Positions 1 through 11,860 of a DNA stretch of 50,257 nucleotides are shown in pieces. How positions within the stretch are numbered: the stretch's first letter is position 1; every line of letters begins with the position of its first letter. Both the position numbers and the translations under genes were made by a program. This stretch comes from Actinomycetes bacterium (lineage in GTDB: Bacteria; Actinomycetota; Acidimicrobiia; Acidimicrobiales; RAAP-2), in NCBI GenBank assembly GCA_021831125.1, contig JAKBNI010000004.1, positions 1-50,257 on the forward strand, given 5' to 3'. Below the pieces are notes generated by a model. That model was given only the letters and a program-made list of their open reading frames with translations. It was not told where the DNA came from and searched no databases.

Positions 1-737
1 GCGAGCACGCTCGCGCGCGCGCACCCGGCCGTCACCGCGGCCACCTCGCGCGGCCCGGCCCCCTGGGCCCCGACCCCGGGCACGAGCACGGGCCCGGCGA
101 GCGTCGCGAGGTCGACCTCGAGGGGGGCCCGCGTCGCGCCCACCACGACCCCGACCGAGCCCCACCCCTCGACGGCGTTGAGGGCGGCCACGGCCGCGCA
201 CACCCCGGCCTCGACGCTGCGTCCCTCGAAGCGGGCCTCCTGGACCGGTCGGCCCTCGGGGTTCGAGGTGGCCGCGAGCACCAGGGCCCCGGTCCCGCTG
301 TGGCGCGCCACGGCGAGCAGCGGGGCGAGCGAGGCGACCCCGAGGTAGGGGTGCAGGGTCAGCGCGTCGGCGCGCAGGGGCGAGTCCTCCCCCGCCCAGG
401 CCTGCGCGTAGCCCTCGTTGGTCGAGCCGATGTCGCCACGCTTGGCGTCGGCGATGAGCAGGACCCCGGCCTCGCGGGCCACCTCGACGACCCGCTCGAG
501 GGCCGCGAAGCCCGCCGAGGCGAAGCGCTCGAAGAAGGCCACCTGGGCCTTCACGGCGGCGGCCGTCTCGGCGACGGCCTCGATCGTGGAGAGGGCCAGG
601 TAGCGCGCCCCCTCGGCCGAGTCGGGCTGACCCCAGTCGGCGAGCAGCGCGGCGCTCGGGTCGATCCCCACGCACAGCGGGCCCCTCGCCTCGATCGCGC
701 CGGCGAGGCGCACCCCGAAGGTCTCACGCGCGCTCAT
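1..737 (-). CDS. pyrF: Orotidine 5'-phosphate decarboxylase, C-terminus cut by the window edge
   Basis: Decarboxylates OMP to UMP, the last step of de novo pyrimidine synthesis, in the cytoplasm. I translated the minus strand from ATG 737-735. About 245 codons stay open to the window edge, so the gene is partial and has no visible stop. The DAKRGDI motif at residues 97-103 holds the Asp/Lys catalytic network, and the spacing fits the group 2 OMP decarboxylases common in actinobacteria. An HPYLG stretch follows near residue 125. The start lies inside the 3' end of pyrD (14-base overlap), so it is last in the visible pyr operon and probably translationally coupled. Identification is firm; only the C-terminus is missing. 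Confidence 0.93.
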   Translation of the reverse strand, partial: MSARETFGVRLAGAIEARGPLCVGIDPSAALLADWGQPDSAEGARYLALSTIEAVAETAAAVKAQVAFFERFASAGFAALERVVEVAREAGVLLIADAKRGDIGSTNEGYAQAWAGEDSPLRADALTLHPYLGVASLAPLLAVARHSGTGALVLAATSNPEGRPVQEARFEGRSVEAGVCAAVAALNAVEGWGSVGVVVGATRAPLEVDLATLAGPVLVPGVGAQGAGPREVAAVTAGCARASVL

Positions 738-1630
738 GGGCCACCCCCACGATCTCGCCGAGCGAGGCGACGCCGTGGTCGTCGAGCCAGCGCGCCAGCT
801 CGTCACGCACCCGAAAGGGCGCGCGCGGGTCGGCGAAGGTTGCGGTGCCCACCTCGAGCGCGTTCGCGCCGGCCATCGCCATCGCGACCGCGTCCTCTCC
901 CGTGGCGATCCCGCCCACGCCCACGATCGGGACGTCGGGGAAGGCCTCGCGGCACTCGTAGACCGCCCGCAGCGCGATCGGGGCGATCGCGCTGCCGCTC
1001 AGTCCCCCGCCGCCGTGGCCGAGCGCCGGGCGGCGGGCCTCGACGTCGATCACCATGCCGAGCACGGTGTTCACCAGCACCAGGGCCTCGGCGCCCGCGT
1101 CGAGGGCGGCCCCGGCCACCTCGACCAGCTCGGGTGTGTTGGGGCTCAGCTTCGCCCATCGGGGTCGGCCCGCCGCGCCGGCCGCCTCCACGATCGCCGC
1201 GGTCGCCTCGGGCGAGTGGGCGAAGATCCCCCGTCGGCTCTCGAGGTTGGGGCAGCTCGCGTTCACCTCGAGCGCGGCGACCTCCGCGCCGGCGAGGCCG
1301 GCGGCCGCGGCCTCGAACTCTTCGACGCTGCGTCCCCAGATGGAGGCGACCACCGTCGCCCCGCGCCGGCGCAGCGCGACCAGGCCGTCGTCGCGCCACG
1401 CGGCCACCCCCGGACCCGAGAGGCCGACGGCGTTGACCATCGAGGCGCCCCAGGTGGCCAGGCGCGGCGCGGGGTTGCCGGGCCAGGGGAAGGCCGCGAG
1501 GGACTTCACGACGACGGCCCCCAGCCGGTCGAGCTCCCCGTAGCCGGCGAGCTCGTCGCCGAACCCGGCCGTGCCCGAGGCGGTGAGGACCGCGCAGGCG
1601 AGCTCGAGCGAGCCGACCCGGGTCGCGAGG

Positions 1631-1638
<8 letters not shown>
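724..1638 (-). CDS. pyrD: Dihydroorotate dehydrogenase, class 1 catalytic subunit
   Basis: Oxidises dihydroorotate to orotate with FMN. The 304 residues match the soluble class 1 (PyrDB-like) TIM barrel. NASCPN at 126-131 holds the class 1 catalytic base C129, and the C-terminal part has the phosphate-binding GVGGI and GTA patches for FMN. The GTG start at 1638 overlaps the carB stop by 8 bases. Class 1B enzymes normally work with PyrK, an FAD/[2Fe-2S] electron-transfer subunit usually encoded next to pyrD. None lies between carB and pyrF, so the electron acceptor is open: a distant pyrK, or a class 1A-like use of fumarate. Class 1 is well supported; 1A versus 1B is not settled. Confidence 0.92.
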
Positions 1639-4923
<3,285 letters not shown>

Positions 4924-4924
<1 letters not shown>

Positions 4925-6012
4925 CAGCCCTCCCACCACTCGCCCGACTCGACCAGGCGAGCGAAGCGCGCGAACAGGTAGCGCGCGTCGTGGGGCCCCG
5001 GGCCGGCCTCGGGGTGGTACTGCACCGAGAAGCACCGCTCGGCGCGCAGCGCCAGTCCCTCGACGACCCCGTCGTTGAGGTCCACGTGGCTCACCACCGC
5101 GCGCTCGAGCGAGTCGGGGTCGACGGCGTAGTTGTGGTTCTGGGCGGTGATCTCGATGCGCCCCGTGGCGAGGTCCTTCACCGGGTGGTTCGACCCGTGG
5201 TGGCCGAAGGCCAGCTTGTAGGTCCGCCCGCCGAGCGCCCGGGCGAGGAGCTGATGGCCGAGGCAGATCCCGAACACCGGCACCCGGCCGAGCAGGCGGG
5301 CCAGCTCGGCCGCCAGCCCGTCGAGCGCCGCCGGGTCGCCGGGGCCGTTCGAGAGGAAGACCCCGTCGGGGGCGAGGGCGAGGACCTCGTCGGCCGTCGT
5401 CGTGGCGGGCACCACGCTCACCCTGAAGCGCCGGGCCAGCTGGTCGACCATCGTGCGCTTGACGCCGTAGTCGAAGGCGACGACGTGGCGCCCGGCGTCC
5501 CCGCGCCGGTAGGTCTCGGAGGTCGTGACCGTCGTCACGAAGTCGGTGTCGTCGGTGCCGCGGGCCTCGCGGGCGGCCGCCTCGAGGGTCGCGAGCGGCG
5601 CCGTGCCGAAGGCGCCGGGCAGGGCGCCGTGGGCGCGCAGGTGACGGGTGAGCCGACGGGTGTCGACCCCGACGAGCGCGGGGACCCGGTGGCGGGTGAG
5701 GAAGGCCTCGAGGTCCTCGTGCGCGCGCCAGTTCGAGGGGACCGGGTTGAGCTCGCGCACCACGACCCCCCGGCACCAGGGACGCGCCGACTCGTCGTCG
5801 ACGGGCGTGACCCCGTAGTTGCCCACGTGGGGGTAGGTGAAGGCGACGACCTGGCCGGCGTAGCTCGGGTCGGTGATGACCTCCTGGTAGCCCGAGAGGG
5901 CGGTGTTGAAGACGAACTCGCCCGTCGCGACGCCGTCGCGCGGGACGAAGCCCGCGGCCTCGCCGGCGAAGACCGCGCCGTCGGCGAGCACCAGGTGGGC
6001 CGGCGCCCTCAC
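4924..6012 (-). CDS. carA: Carbamoyl-phosphate synthase small (glutaminase) subunit
   Basis: Hydrolyses glutamine and channels ammonia to CarB. It has 362 residues, the usual size. The N-terminal CPSase domain carries the [11 protein letters not shown] signature (~41-51). The class I glutamine amidotransferase domain holds the nucleophile C250 in GICLGHQ and the H333/E335 pair in YHPEA, so the triad is intact. It begins with GTG at 6012, and the last four bases of pyrC form GTGA, giving a 4-base overlap. It sits in its normal operon position before carB. Confidence 0.97.
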
Positions 6013-7325
6013 GTCAGCGCCTCGCCGTCGAGCACCACCCGGCCCCCCACGAGCAGGGCCCGGGCCCGACCGGTCAGGTCACGACCGTGGTAGGGCGTGT
6101 TGCGGGCCCGGCTCGCGAGGTCCTCGCGACGGGCCCGCCAGCGCCGCCGGGGGTCGAAGACGACCAGGTTGGCGTCCTCGCCGATGACCAGCGCGCCCCC
6201 GTGGGCGCCGAGCCCCGAGCGGGCGTCAGCGACCTCGAGCCCGGCGATACGCGCCGGGCGCCGGCTGAGCCGCTCGAAGAAGGCCACGGCCGCGCCGGGG
6301 GCGTCGACGCCCCCGAGGGCCTCCAGGGTCAAGGCGGCGGCGTGCTCTAGGCCGAGCATCCCGGGGGGCGCCTCGTCGAAGGTCCGGTCCTTGGTCTCGG
6401 GCGCGTGGGGGGCGTGGTCGGTCGCCACCGCGTCGATCGACCCCGCCCGAAGGGCCGCGACGAGGGCGTCGACGTCGCGACGCGGGCGCAGCGGCGGGTG
6501 GACCTTGAAGGTCGGGTCGTAGCCCTCGACCGCGGTCTCGTCGAGGGTGAGGTGGTGGGGGGTCACCTCAGCGGTGACCGGGAGGCCCTCGGCGCGCGCG
6601 GCGGTGACGATCGCCAGGGCCCGCGCGCTCGAGAGGTGCATGACGTGCAGGGCGCACCCGGTGAGGCGAGCGAGCTCGACGTCGCGGGCCACCATCAGCT
6701 CCTCGGCGAGCGCCGGCCGGCCGACGAGGCCCAGGCGGCCCGAGAGGGCCCCCTCGTGCATCACGCCGTCGGCGCAGAGGCGCTCGTCCTCGCAGTGCTC
6801 GGCCAGGCGGACCCCGAGGCCCCTCGCGTACTCCATCGCCCGGCGCAGCACCAGGGGGTCCTCCACCCCTCGGCCGTCGTCGGTGAAGAGGCGCACGCCG
6901 AGCGCGGCCATCTCGGCCATCGGGGCGAGCAGCTCGCCGCGCCGCCCCTGGGTGATGGCCCCGGCGACGGCGACCTCGACGCAGGCCCCGCGTCCGCGCG
7001 CCTGGACGAAGGCCACCATCGCCGCGGTGTCGAGGGCCGGCTCGGTGTTGGGCATCGCCACCACCGCGCTGTAGCCCCCGCGGGCCGCGGCGCGCGCCCC
7101 GCTCTCGATGGTCTCGGCCTCCTCGTGACCCGGCTCTCGCAGGTGGGTGTGCAGGTCCACCAGGCCCGGCCCCACCCAGCAGCCCGAGGCGTCGACGACC
7201 TGGGCGTCGCGGGGCGCCTCGAGGTCGGGGCCGACGACGACGATCCGACCGTCCTCGACCCCGAGGTCGGCGCGCACCGGGCCGTCGGGGCCTACGACCT
7301 CGCCCCCGCGTACCACGATCCTCAC
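6009..7325 (-). CDS. pyrC: Dihydroorotase
   Basis: Cyclises carbamoyl aspartate to dihydroorotate. I place the start at GTG 7325 ([10 protein letters not shown]), which overlaps the pyrB stop by four bases (GTGA), giving 438 residues. The longer open frame upstream is pyrB antisense noise. This is a type I amidohydrolase: zinc ligands H59 and H61 in [10 protein letters not shown], further histidines in the barrel, and the conserved ATDHAPH (~305-311) that carries the catalytic Asp. In some bacteria type I PyrC assembles with PyrB; their adjacency here is compatible with that but does not prove it. Confidence 0.95.
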   Translation of the reverse strand: MRIVVRGGEVVGPDGPVRADLGVEDGRIVVVGPDLEAPRDAQVVDASGCWVGPGLVDLHTHLREPGHEEAETIESGARAAARGGYSAVVAMPNTEPALDTAAMVAFVQARGRGACVEVAVAGAITQGRRGELLAPMAEMAALGVRLFTDDGRGVEDPLVLRRAMEYARGLGVRLAEHCEDERLCADGVMHEGALSGRLGLVGRPALAEELMVARDVELARLTGCALHVMHLSSARALAIVTAARAEGLPVTAEVTPHHLTLDETAVEGYDPTFKVHPPLRPRRDVDALVAALRAGSIDAVATDHAPHAPETKDRTFDEAPPGMLGLEHAAALTLEALGGVDAPGAAVAFFERLSRRPARIAGLEVADARSGLGAHGGALVIGEDANLVVFDPRRRWRARREDLASRARNTPYHGRDLTGRARALLVGGRVVLDGEALT

Positions 7326-8308
7326 GCCGCCTCCCTCGCGAGCCCGGCGATCGTCAGGTACAGCACGGCCATGCGCACCGGCACGCCGTTGGCCACCTGG
7401 CGCTCGACGAGCGTGTTCGGGGCGTCGGCGACGGCCGAGTCGATCTCCACCCCCCGGATCATCGGGCCGGGGTGCATCACGAACGCGGTCTCCTTGAGCC
7501 GGGCGTGGCGCTCGAGCGTGAGGCCGTGGGTGCGGGTGAACTCCGCGAGACCCGGCACGAAGGTGCCGCTGCCGCGCTCGCGCTGGAGTCGCAGCAGGCA
7601 CACCACGTCGGCCTCGGCGAGAGCCGCGTCGAGATCCTCGACGACCTCGACGGGCCAGCTCGCGACCCCCGGGGGCAGGAGGGTCCCGGGCGCGGCCAGG
7701 CGCACCGTGGCCCCGAGGGTCGTGTAGACCGCGACGTCGCTGCGCGCGACGCGGCTGTGGCGGATGTCGCCGACGATGAGGACGTTCAGCCCCTCGAAGA
7801 GCGCCGCGCCCGAGGCGGGGCCCTCGAGGCCGGCCCGCTCGGCCAGGGCCTGGCGCAGCGTGAAGGCGTCGAGCAGGCCCTGGGTCGGGTGTTGGTGAAG
7901 CCCGTCGCCGGCGTTGATCACCCGCACGTGGGGCACGTAGCGGCTCACCGCCTGCGCGGCGCCCGAGTCGGCGTGGCGCATCACGACGGCGTCGATTCCG
8001 AGCGCGTCGATCGTCGCGATGGTGTCGCGCAGCGACTCCCCCTTCTTCACGCTCGAGGAGGCGACCGCGAGGGAGAGCACGTCGGCCGAGAGACGCTTGG
8101 CGGCCGTCTCGAAGCTGAGCCGGGTGCGGGTGGACTCCTCGTAGAAGAGCGAGGCCACGACCCGCCCGCGCAGAGCCGGGACCTTCTTCACCGCGCGGCT
8201 GTGGACCTCGACGAAGGTCTCGGCGGTGTCGAGCACCTCGAGCACGGCCGAGCGCGAGAGGTCCTCGAGCCCGAGGAGGCTGCGTCCGCGGATCGTCTCG
8301 ACGCTCAC
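7322..8308 (-). CDS. pyrB: Aspartate carbamoyltransferase catalytic subunit
   Basis: Condenses carbamoyl phosphate and aspartate, the committed step of pyrimidine synthesis. GTG 8308 overlaps the pyrR stop by four bases and yields 328 residues. The carbamoyl-phosphate signature S59-T60-R61-T62 is in FYEESTRTRLSF, HPTQ lies near 155, and the aspartate domain has the usual HPGP motif near the C-terminus. No pyrI regulatory subunit is present, as expected in actinobacteria, so control should come from PyrR and the leader. The longer frame extending to 8461 has an arginine-rich N-terminus that is antisense of pyrR and was discarded. Confidence 0.96.
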   Translation of the reverse strand: MSVETIRGRSLLGLEDLSRSAVLEVLDTAETFVEVHSRAVKKVPALRGRVVASLFYEESTRTRLSFETAAKRLSADVLSLAVASSSVKKGESLRDTIATIDALGIDAVVMRHADSGAAQAVSRYVPHVRVINAGDGLHQHPTQGLLDAFTLRQALAERAGLEGPASGAALFEGLNVLIVGDIRHSRVARSDVAVYTTLGATVRLAAPGTLLPPGVASWPVEVVEDLDAALAEADVVCLLRLQRERGSGTFVPGLAEFTRTHGLTLERHARLKETAFVMHPGPMIRGVEIDSAVADAPNTLVERQVANGVPVRMAVLYLTIAGLAREAA

Positions 8309-8844
8309 GGCCGCTCCAGCCAGACGCCCTCGAGGGTCGCGCGCACCGACTCCTCGCGGGCGGTGGGGACGTTCTTGCCTACGAAGTCGGCCCGGATGGG
8401 CAGTTCGCGGTGTCCGCGGTCGACGAGGACCGCGAGCTGGACCGCGCGCGGGCGCCCCCACTCGACGAGGGCATTCAGCGCGGCGCGCACCGTGCGGCCG
8501 GTGTAGAGGACGTCGTCGACGAGCACCACCACCCGATCCTCGAGGTCCGGCAGCGCCGTCGCGCCCGCCCCGGTGACGGGGCGCGCGGCGAGGTCGTCGC
8601 GGAAGAAGGCGACGTCGAGCCGACCGACCTCGACCTCGGGGGCGCCGACCTCGGCGAGGTCGCGGGCCAGCCGCTCGGCGAGGGCGATCCCGCCCCGCTG
8701 GAGGCCGACGACGCAGACCGGCGCCTCGTGGTTGCGCTCGAGGATCTCGTGGGCCATGCGCCGGAGCGCCCGGGTGACGTCGGAGGACGACAGGAGGGGT
8801 CTCTCGGCCCCGCTCGGGGTGCGCGGGCCTTCGCTCTCGGTCAC
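8305..8844 (-). CDS. pyrR: PyrR, pyrimidine operon RNA-binding regulator / uracil phosphoribosyltransferase
   Basis: First gene of the pyr operon. It has 179 residues with a PRTase fold; the PRPP loop VVLVDDVLYTGRT is at about residues 107-119. PyrR binds a hairpin in pyr mRNA when UMP is high and lowers expression; many members also have some UPRTase activity. The start is GTG 8844 because GGAGG at 8853-8849 sits four bases upstream; the overlapping ATG at 8846 is in another frame. A PyrR-loop-like sequence lies 7 bases further upstream (8877-8861), so the protein probably represses its own translation and, through coupling, the whole operon. Confidence 0.95.
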   Translation of the reverse strand: MTESEGPRTPSGAERPLLSSSDVTRALRRMAHEILERNHEAPVCVVGLQRGGIALAERLARDLAEVGAPEVEVGRLDVAFFRDDLAARPVTGAGATALPDLEDRVVVLVDDVLYTGRTVRAALNALVEWGRPRAVQLAVLVDRGHRELPIRADFVGKNVPTAREESVRATLEGVWLERP

Positions 8845-8860
8845 ATCGCCTCCGGTCGTA

Positions 8861-8877
8861 CGGGCCTCACGGGACCC
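8861..8877 (-). promoter_or_regulatory. Putative PyrR-binding RNA loop in the pyr leader
   Basis: On the minus strand this reads GGGTCCCGTGAGGCCCG. The core UCCCGUGAGGC fits the PyrR-binding consensus as I recall it (UCCNGNGAGGY), flanked by GGG and CCC able to form the stem. It lies between a candidate -10 (TACCAT, 8903-8898) and the pyrR GGAGG (8853-8849), only 7 bases before the latter. I see no antiterminator/terminator pair, which suggests translational repression as reported for mycobacterial PyrR rather than Bacillus-type attenuation. Confidence 0.7.
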
Positions 8878-8897
8878 GCTTCACGACGTCGACGACG

Positions 8898-8903
8898 ATG
8901 GTA
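8898..8903 (-). promoter_or_regulatory. Candidate extended -10 of the pyr operon
   Basis: The minus strand reads TGCTACCAT, an extended -10 (TGn then TACCAT). Transcription would start near 8891, giving a leader of about 47 bases that contains the PyrR loop and the GGAGG. No good -35 is visible, as is common with extended -10 promoters. Confidence 0.45.
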
Positions 8904-8912
8904 GCAGGAGGG

Positions 8913-9851
8913 CTACTCGCCCTCGGAGGTCACCGTCACCGGGCCCTCGACGCTGGCCGTCGGCCAGTGACCCAGTCCCTCGAGGGTCGAGGCCCGGCCG
9001 GTGAGCCGGTCGAGGACCGCCCCGGCCGACCCCTCGGTGCGGATCGCCTTTCGGATGACGTAGGAGATCCCCGGCAGGGCCCAGAAGTCCCCGCAGATCC
9101 AGAGGATCGCCGCGCCGATCTGCTGGTCGGCGAAGGGCGAGAGGGTCACGCCGGGCACGTGGTCGTACACGCTGTACCAACTCGACGAGGTGAGGATGCT
9201 CATCGAGATGGCGAGCATGGTCATGAGCAGGTTGGTCACCAGGATCGCGCTCCCCTGCCAGACGAACCCCTTCTTCGGGGTCATCGGGAAGGACGGGACG
9301 ATCTGCAGCCAGAAGAGGACGCCCGCCACGACGTAGCTACCGTGCATCAAGACGATGTGGATCACGGTGTTCGTCTCGGCGAGGTCGAACAGGCGCGGCA
9401 CGTGCCAGCCGAGCATCACCACGTTCATGAAGACCAGGGCGAACCACGGGTTGCGCACCAGGCGCCCGAGCGCCCGGTACGGCCGCGCCCGGGGGCTCAG
9501 GTAGAAGAACCGCCCGGTGGCCCGCCGCCAGCGCACCGGGAGCGCGAAGAGCAGCGGGTTCCACGGCGCCCCCCACACCACGAGGATCGGCACGAAGAAC
9601 ATCAAGATGATGTGCTCGATCATGTGGACGTAGAAGTAGCTGCCCGACCAGTAGTCGAGGGGCGAGTCGATGGTGAGCAGAAGCAGTCCCAGGCCCGCGT
9701 AGAAGGCCCCGGAGCGCCGGCGCCGGGCGCGGCGGTTCCTCTGCGAGGAGCGCCGGGCCAGACGGTGCAGGCCGAGCTCGTGGGCCGCGACGGTCACGAC
9801 GAGCGCGTAGATCGTCGGGTCGAAGCTCCAACCCTGGGTGAGGGCCCTCAC
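8913..9851 (-). CDS. ctaG: CtaG-type cytochrome c oxidase assembly factor
   Basis: Polytopic membrane protein of the caa3 CtaG family, needed for copper/oxidase assembly in Bacillus and relatives. GTG 9851 overlaps the preceding gene by four bases (GTGA) and gives 312 residues; the longer frame to 10079 is arginine-rich antisense sequence. Family landmarks are present: HMIEH followed by a VPILVVWGAPW stretch, a WHVP motif, a later H-x-x-L-M-H helix, and DQQIGAAILW near the C-terminus. About seven membrane helices are visible. It is downstream of a small LSWAYVFEWPL protein and just before the pyr leader. It keeps the conserved histidines, unlike the CtaG-like protein at 11861-12628. Confidence 0.88.
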   Translation of the reverse strand: MRALTQGWSFDPTIYALVVTVAAHELGLHRLARRSSQRNRRARRRRSGAFYAGLGLLLLTIDSPLDYWSGSYFYVHMIEHIILMFFVPILVVWGAPWNPLLFALPVRWRRATGRFFYLSPRARPYRALGRLVRNPWFALVFMNVVMLGWHVPRLFDLAETNTVIHIVLMHGSYVVAGVLFWLQIVPSFPMTPKKGFVWQGSAILVTNLLMTMLAISMSILTSSSWYSVYDHVPGVTLSPFADQQIGAAILWICGDFWALPGISYVIRKAIRTEGSAGAVLDRLTGRASTLEGLGHWPTASVEGPVTVTSEGE

Positions 9852-10258
9852 GGGTTCCCCCCGGGACGCCACGGCCGCTCGGTCACGTCCTCGGCCGCCT
9901 GGCGCGCCGCGAGGTCGCGCTGGTGCTCCTCCCAGGCGGCGAGCATGCCCTCGTACTGGGGCGCGACGACCGGCTTGGGCGGTCGGCGGCGCGCCCGGGC
10001 CGCCTCTCGGGCGGCGTCGCGCCCGGGGTGCAGAAACTTCCACCACATGTAGACCGCGAAGATCCCGAGCAACGGCCACTCGAAGACGTAGGCCCAGCTC
10101 AGCGCGTTACCGCCCTCGGCGCGGCGCAGCTCGAACCAGAACGCGAACCCGCAGAGCGCGAGACCGACGAGCAGGGTCGCGTGCAGGCGCAGGGCCGCCG
10201 CGCCGCGCAGGCGTTCCGGCGCCTCGGGAAGGGGCGCGTCGCGAGGCGATTCGCTCAC
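9848..10258 (-). CDS. Small two-helix membrane protein with LSWAYVFEWPL motif (paralogue 1)
   Basis: 136 residues, function unknown. Start GTG 10258: a TAGCCT -10 box lies seven bases upstream (10271-10266), suggesting a leaderless mRNA; the longer frame to 10465 is not needed. It has a hydrophobic helix at ~26-44, a short loop, the motif LSWAYVFEWPL at 53-63, a second helix to ~76, and a charged cytoplasmic-looking tail. The protein at 17256-17555 is a clear paralogue (15 of 21 residues identical over the motif, plus a shared FxFELxRAxxGN just before it). Both flank oxidase assembly genes, so an accessory role in respiratory complex assembly is plausible but unproven. Confidence 0.75.
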   Translation of the reverse strand: MSESPRDAPLPEAPERLRGAAALRLHATLLVGLALCGFAFWFELRRAEGGNALSWAYVFEWPLLGIFAVYMWWKFLHPGRDAAREAARARRRPPKPVVAPQYEGMLAAWEEHQRDLAARQAAEDVTERPWRPGGNP

Positions 10259-10265
10259 GAGAGCG

Positions 10266-10271
10266 AGGCTA
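10266..10271 (-). promoter_or_regulatory. Leaderless -10 (TAGCCT) for the 9848-10258 gene
   Basis: TAGCCT on the minus strand ends seven bases before GTG 10258. It matches the TAnnnT plus 6-7 base pattern seen at other starts in this window. Confidence 0.5.
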
Positions 10272-10323
10272 GTTCGCGCCCCTCGCCGACTCAACGCCCC
10301 GATCCACGACGGAGGGCCGGTGC

Positions 10324-10329
10324 TAGCGT
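10324..10329 (+). promoter_or_regulatory. Candidate -10 (TAGCGT) of the SCO gene
   Basis: TAGCGT would place the transcript start near 10336, which argues against the upstream GTG at 10320 as translation start and leaves a short leader containing GGGAGG at 10363-10368. Confidence 0.4.
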
Positions 10330-10382
10330 GGACCAACCGACCATCGCCGAGCCCGAGCGCACGGGAGGAACCCATCACCGAG

Positions 10383-11192
10383 TTGTCCGACGAGCAGCGC
10401 GCCAGCGCGTTCCGGGGGCTCACCGACGAGGAGCGTCGTCGCGCCCTCGCCGAGGGGACGCCCAAGGCGTCGAGCCGCTACGTGAGCCGCTTCGTGATCG
10501 GCCTGGTGCTGCTCGGGGTGACCGGACTCGTCGCGGACTACTACTTCGGCCAGATGGGCACGACGCCCGCCCCGACCGTCACCACGACGCCGCCCTCGAC
10601 GGGCCCGACCCACCAGCTCGGCTCGGGGATCGACGCCTTCATGCGCCTGCACCCGATCGGTGTCCAGCACGCCCCCGGCTTCACGCTCACCGACCAGTCG
10701 GGCCAGCCGTGGTCGCTCGGCGCGCGCAAGGGCAAGGTCGTCGTCCTCGCCTTCTTCAGCGCGACGTGCACCGACATCTGCCCCGTGCTGGGCGCCGAGA
10801 TCCGACGGGCCGACCAGCTCCTCGGGACGAAGGCCCGTTCGGTCGTCTTCGCCGTGGTGAACACCGACCCCCACCGCCTCACGGTGAGCGCCGAGCCCCC
10901 GGCGCTCGCCCGGAGCGGTCTGGCGCACCTGGCGAACGTCCGCTTCCTGACCGGCCCGCTCTCGGCGATCGACCCGGTGTGGTCGGCCTACGGGATCACC
11001 GTCACGACCGGCAAGAAGGCGGACCAGGTGTCGCACAACAACCTGCTCTACTTCGTCGGTCCCGGTGGGGGGCTGGTCGACCTCGCCTCACCCTTCGCGA
11101 CCGCCTCGCCCACGGGCTACACACTGAGCCCCGCCGCGACGGCCCGTTGGGCCGAGGGCATCGCCGAGACCGCCGGTAGTCTCGTCCCGTGA
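10383..11192 (+). CDS. SCO1/SenC-family copper chaperone for cytochrome c oxidase
   Basis: Membrane-anchored thioredoxin-fold protein that delivers copper to the CuA site of oxidase subunit II. From TTG 10383 it has 269 residues: a basic cytoplasmic start, one helix at ~34-50, then the SCO domain with C129-T-D-I-C133 (CxxxC) and the distal H218, the known copper ligands. Start is uncertain. GTG 10320 has a GGAGGG before it but lies upstream of the likely transcript start. TTG 10383 is about 14 bases from GGGAGG (10363-10368). An in-frame ATC at 10374 has better spacing but is a rare start codon. The next gene overlaps by four bases, so the two are coupled. Confidence 0.88.
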   Translation: MSDEQRASAFRGLTDEERRRALAEGTPKASSRYVSRFVIGLVLLGVTGLVADYYFGQMGTTPAPTVTTTPPSTGPTHQLGSGIDAFMRLHPIGVQHAPGFTLTDQSGQPWSLGARKGKVVVLAFFSATCTDICPVLGAEIRRADQLLGTKARSVVFAVVNTDPHRLTVSAEPPALARSGLAHLANVRFLTGPLSAIDPVWSAYGITVTTGKKADQVSHNNLLYFVGPGGGLVDLASPFATASPTGYTLSPAATARWAEGIAETAGSLVP

Positions 11193-11860
11193 GCGAACGA
11201 CTCGACGCGCCTGAGGAGGAGTACGACCCCTCGACGATGCCGGCCCCGACGCTCGCCAACCAGCGTGCGCCCTGGTACCGGCGGCCGTGGGTCCTCGTGA
11301 CCAGCGCGGTCGTGGTCGTGGCGGCGATCTCGGTGGCGACCGACCTGCCCCGGCCGATCACCGTCCCCCAGGACGTGGCGGCCCAGAACGCGGTCCTCAC
11401 CCAGATGCGCGGCGACGCACGCGAGTGCGCGTTCGCGGTCAAGGAGAGCTTCCAGCTCTACGACCGCTTCAGCGCGGGGTCCCTCAGCCCCTCCCAGCTC
11501 GCGACGACCAAGACCTACATCGCCGAGGACGAGGTGCCCTGCTCCTTCGCGGGTCAGCCCGTCTACGACCTGACCAACAACATCCAGATCACCCTGACCG
11601 CCGCGGGCCACCACGTCGACGCCGCCCACACCGCCCTCGACCACTGGATCAGCGGCACCGCCCTCAAGGCCATCGAGGACATCCGCCAGCTGATCGACGA
11701 CCCCTCGAACGCCGGGCTGAAGGCGAACCTCGCCTACCAGGCCCACGAGCTCGACGTCGAGCGGCTCCACGTGCTCGGCGACATCGCCCAGGCCGAACGG
11801 GTCCTCGGGACCACCCTCGTCACGCCGACGCTGCCGGTCGTGACGCCCCCGGCCAGCTGA
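11189..11860 (+). CDS. Membrane-anchored extracytoplasmic protein of unknown function
   Basis: 223 residues. GTG 11189 overlaps the SCO stop (GTGA), so it is co-translated with the copper chaperone. One membrane helix spans ~34-50; the rest should be outside the membrane. The outer part has two cysteines (C80, C118) that could form a disulfide, and a histidine cluster (H141, H142, H147, H152) within predicted helices. I recognise no domain. The histidines and the SCO partner make a role in metal handling or oxidase maturation plausible, but that is inference. Its stop and the stop of the convergent CtaG-like gene form the palindrome TGATCA at 11858-11863. Confidence 0.7.
   Translation: MSERLDAPEEEYDPSTMPAPTLANQRAPWYRRPWVLVTSAVVVVAAISVATDLPRPITVPQDVAAQNAVLTQMRGDARECAFAVKESFQLYDRFSAGSLSPSQLATTKTYIAEDEVPCSFAGQPVYDLTNNIQITLTAAGHHVDAAHTALDHWISGTALKAIEDIRQLIDDPSNAGLKANLAYQAHELDVERLHVLGDIAQAERVLGTTLVTPTLPVVTPPAS

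Noticed and set aside
10320..10382. GTG 10320 as the SCO start
   Set aside because: A GGAGGG precedes it, but the likely -10 (TAGCGT 10324-10329) puts the transcript start downstream, and the added residues are low-complexity. Kept as an alternative only.
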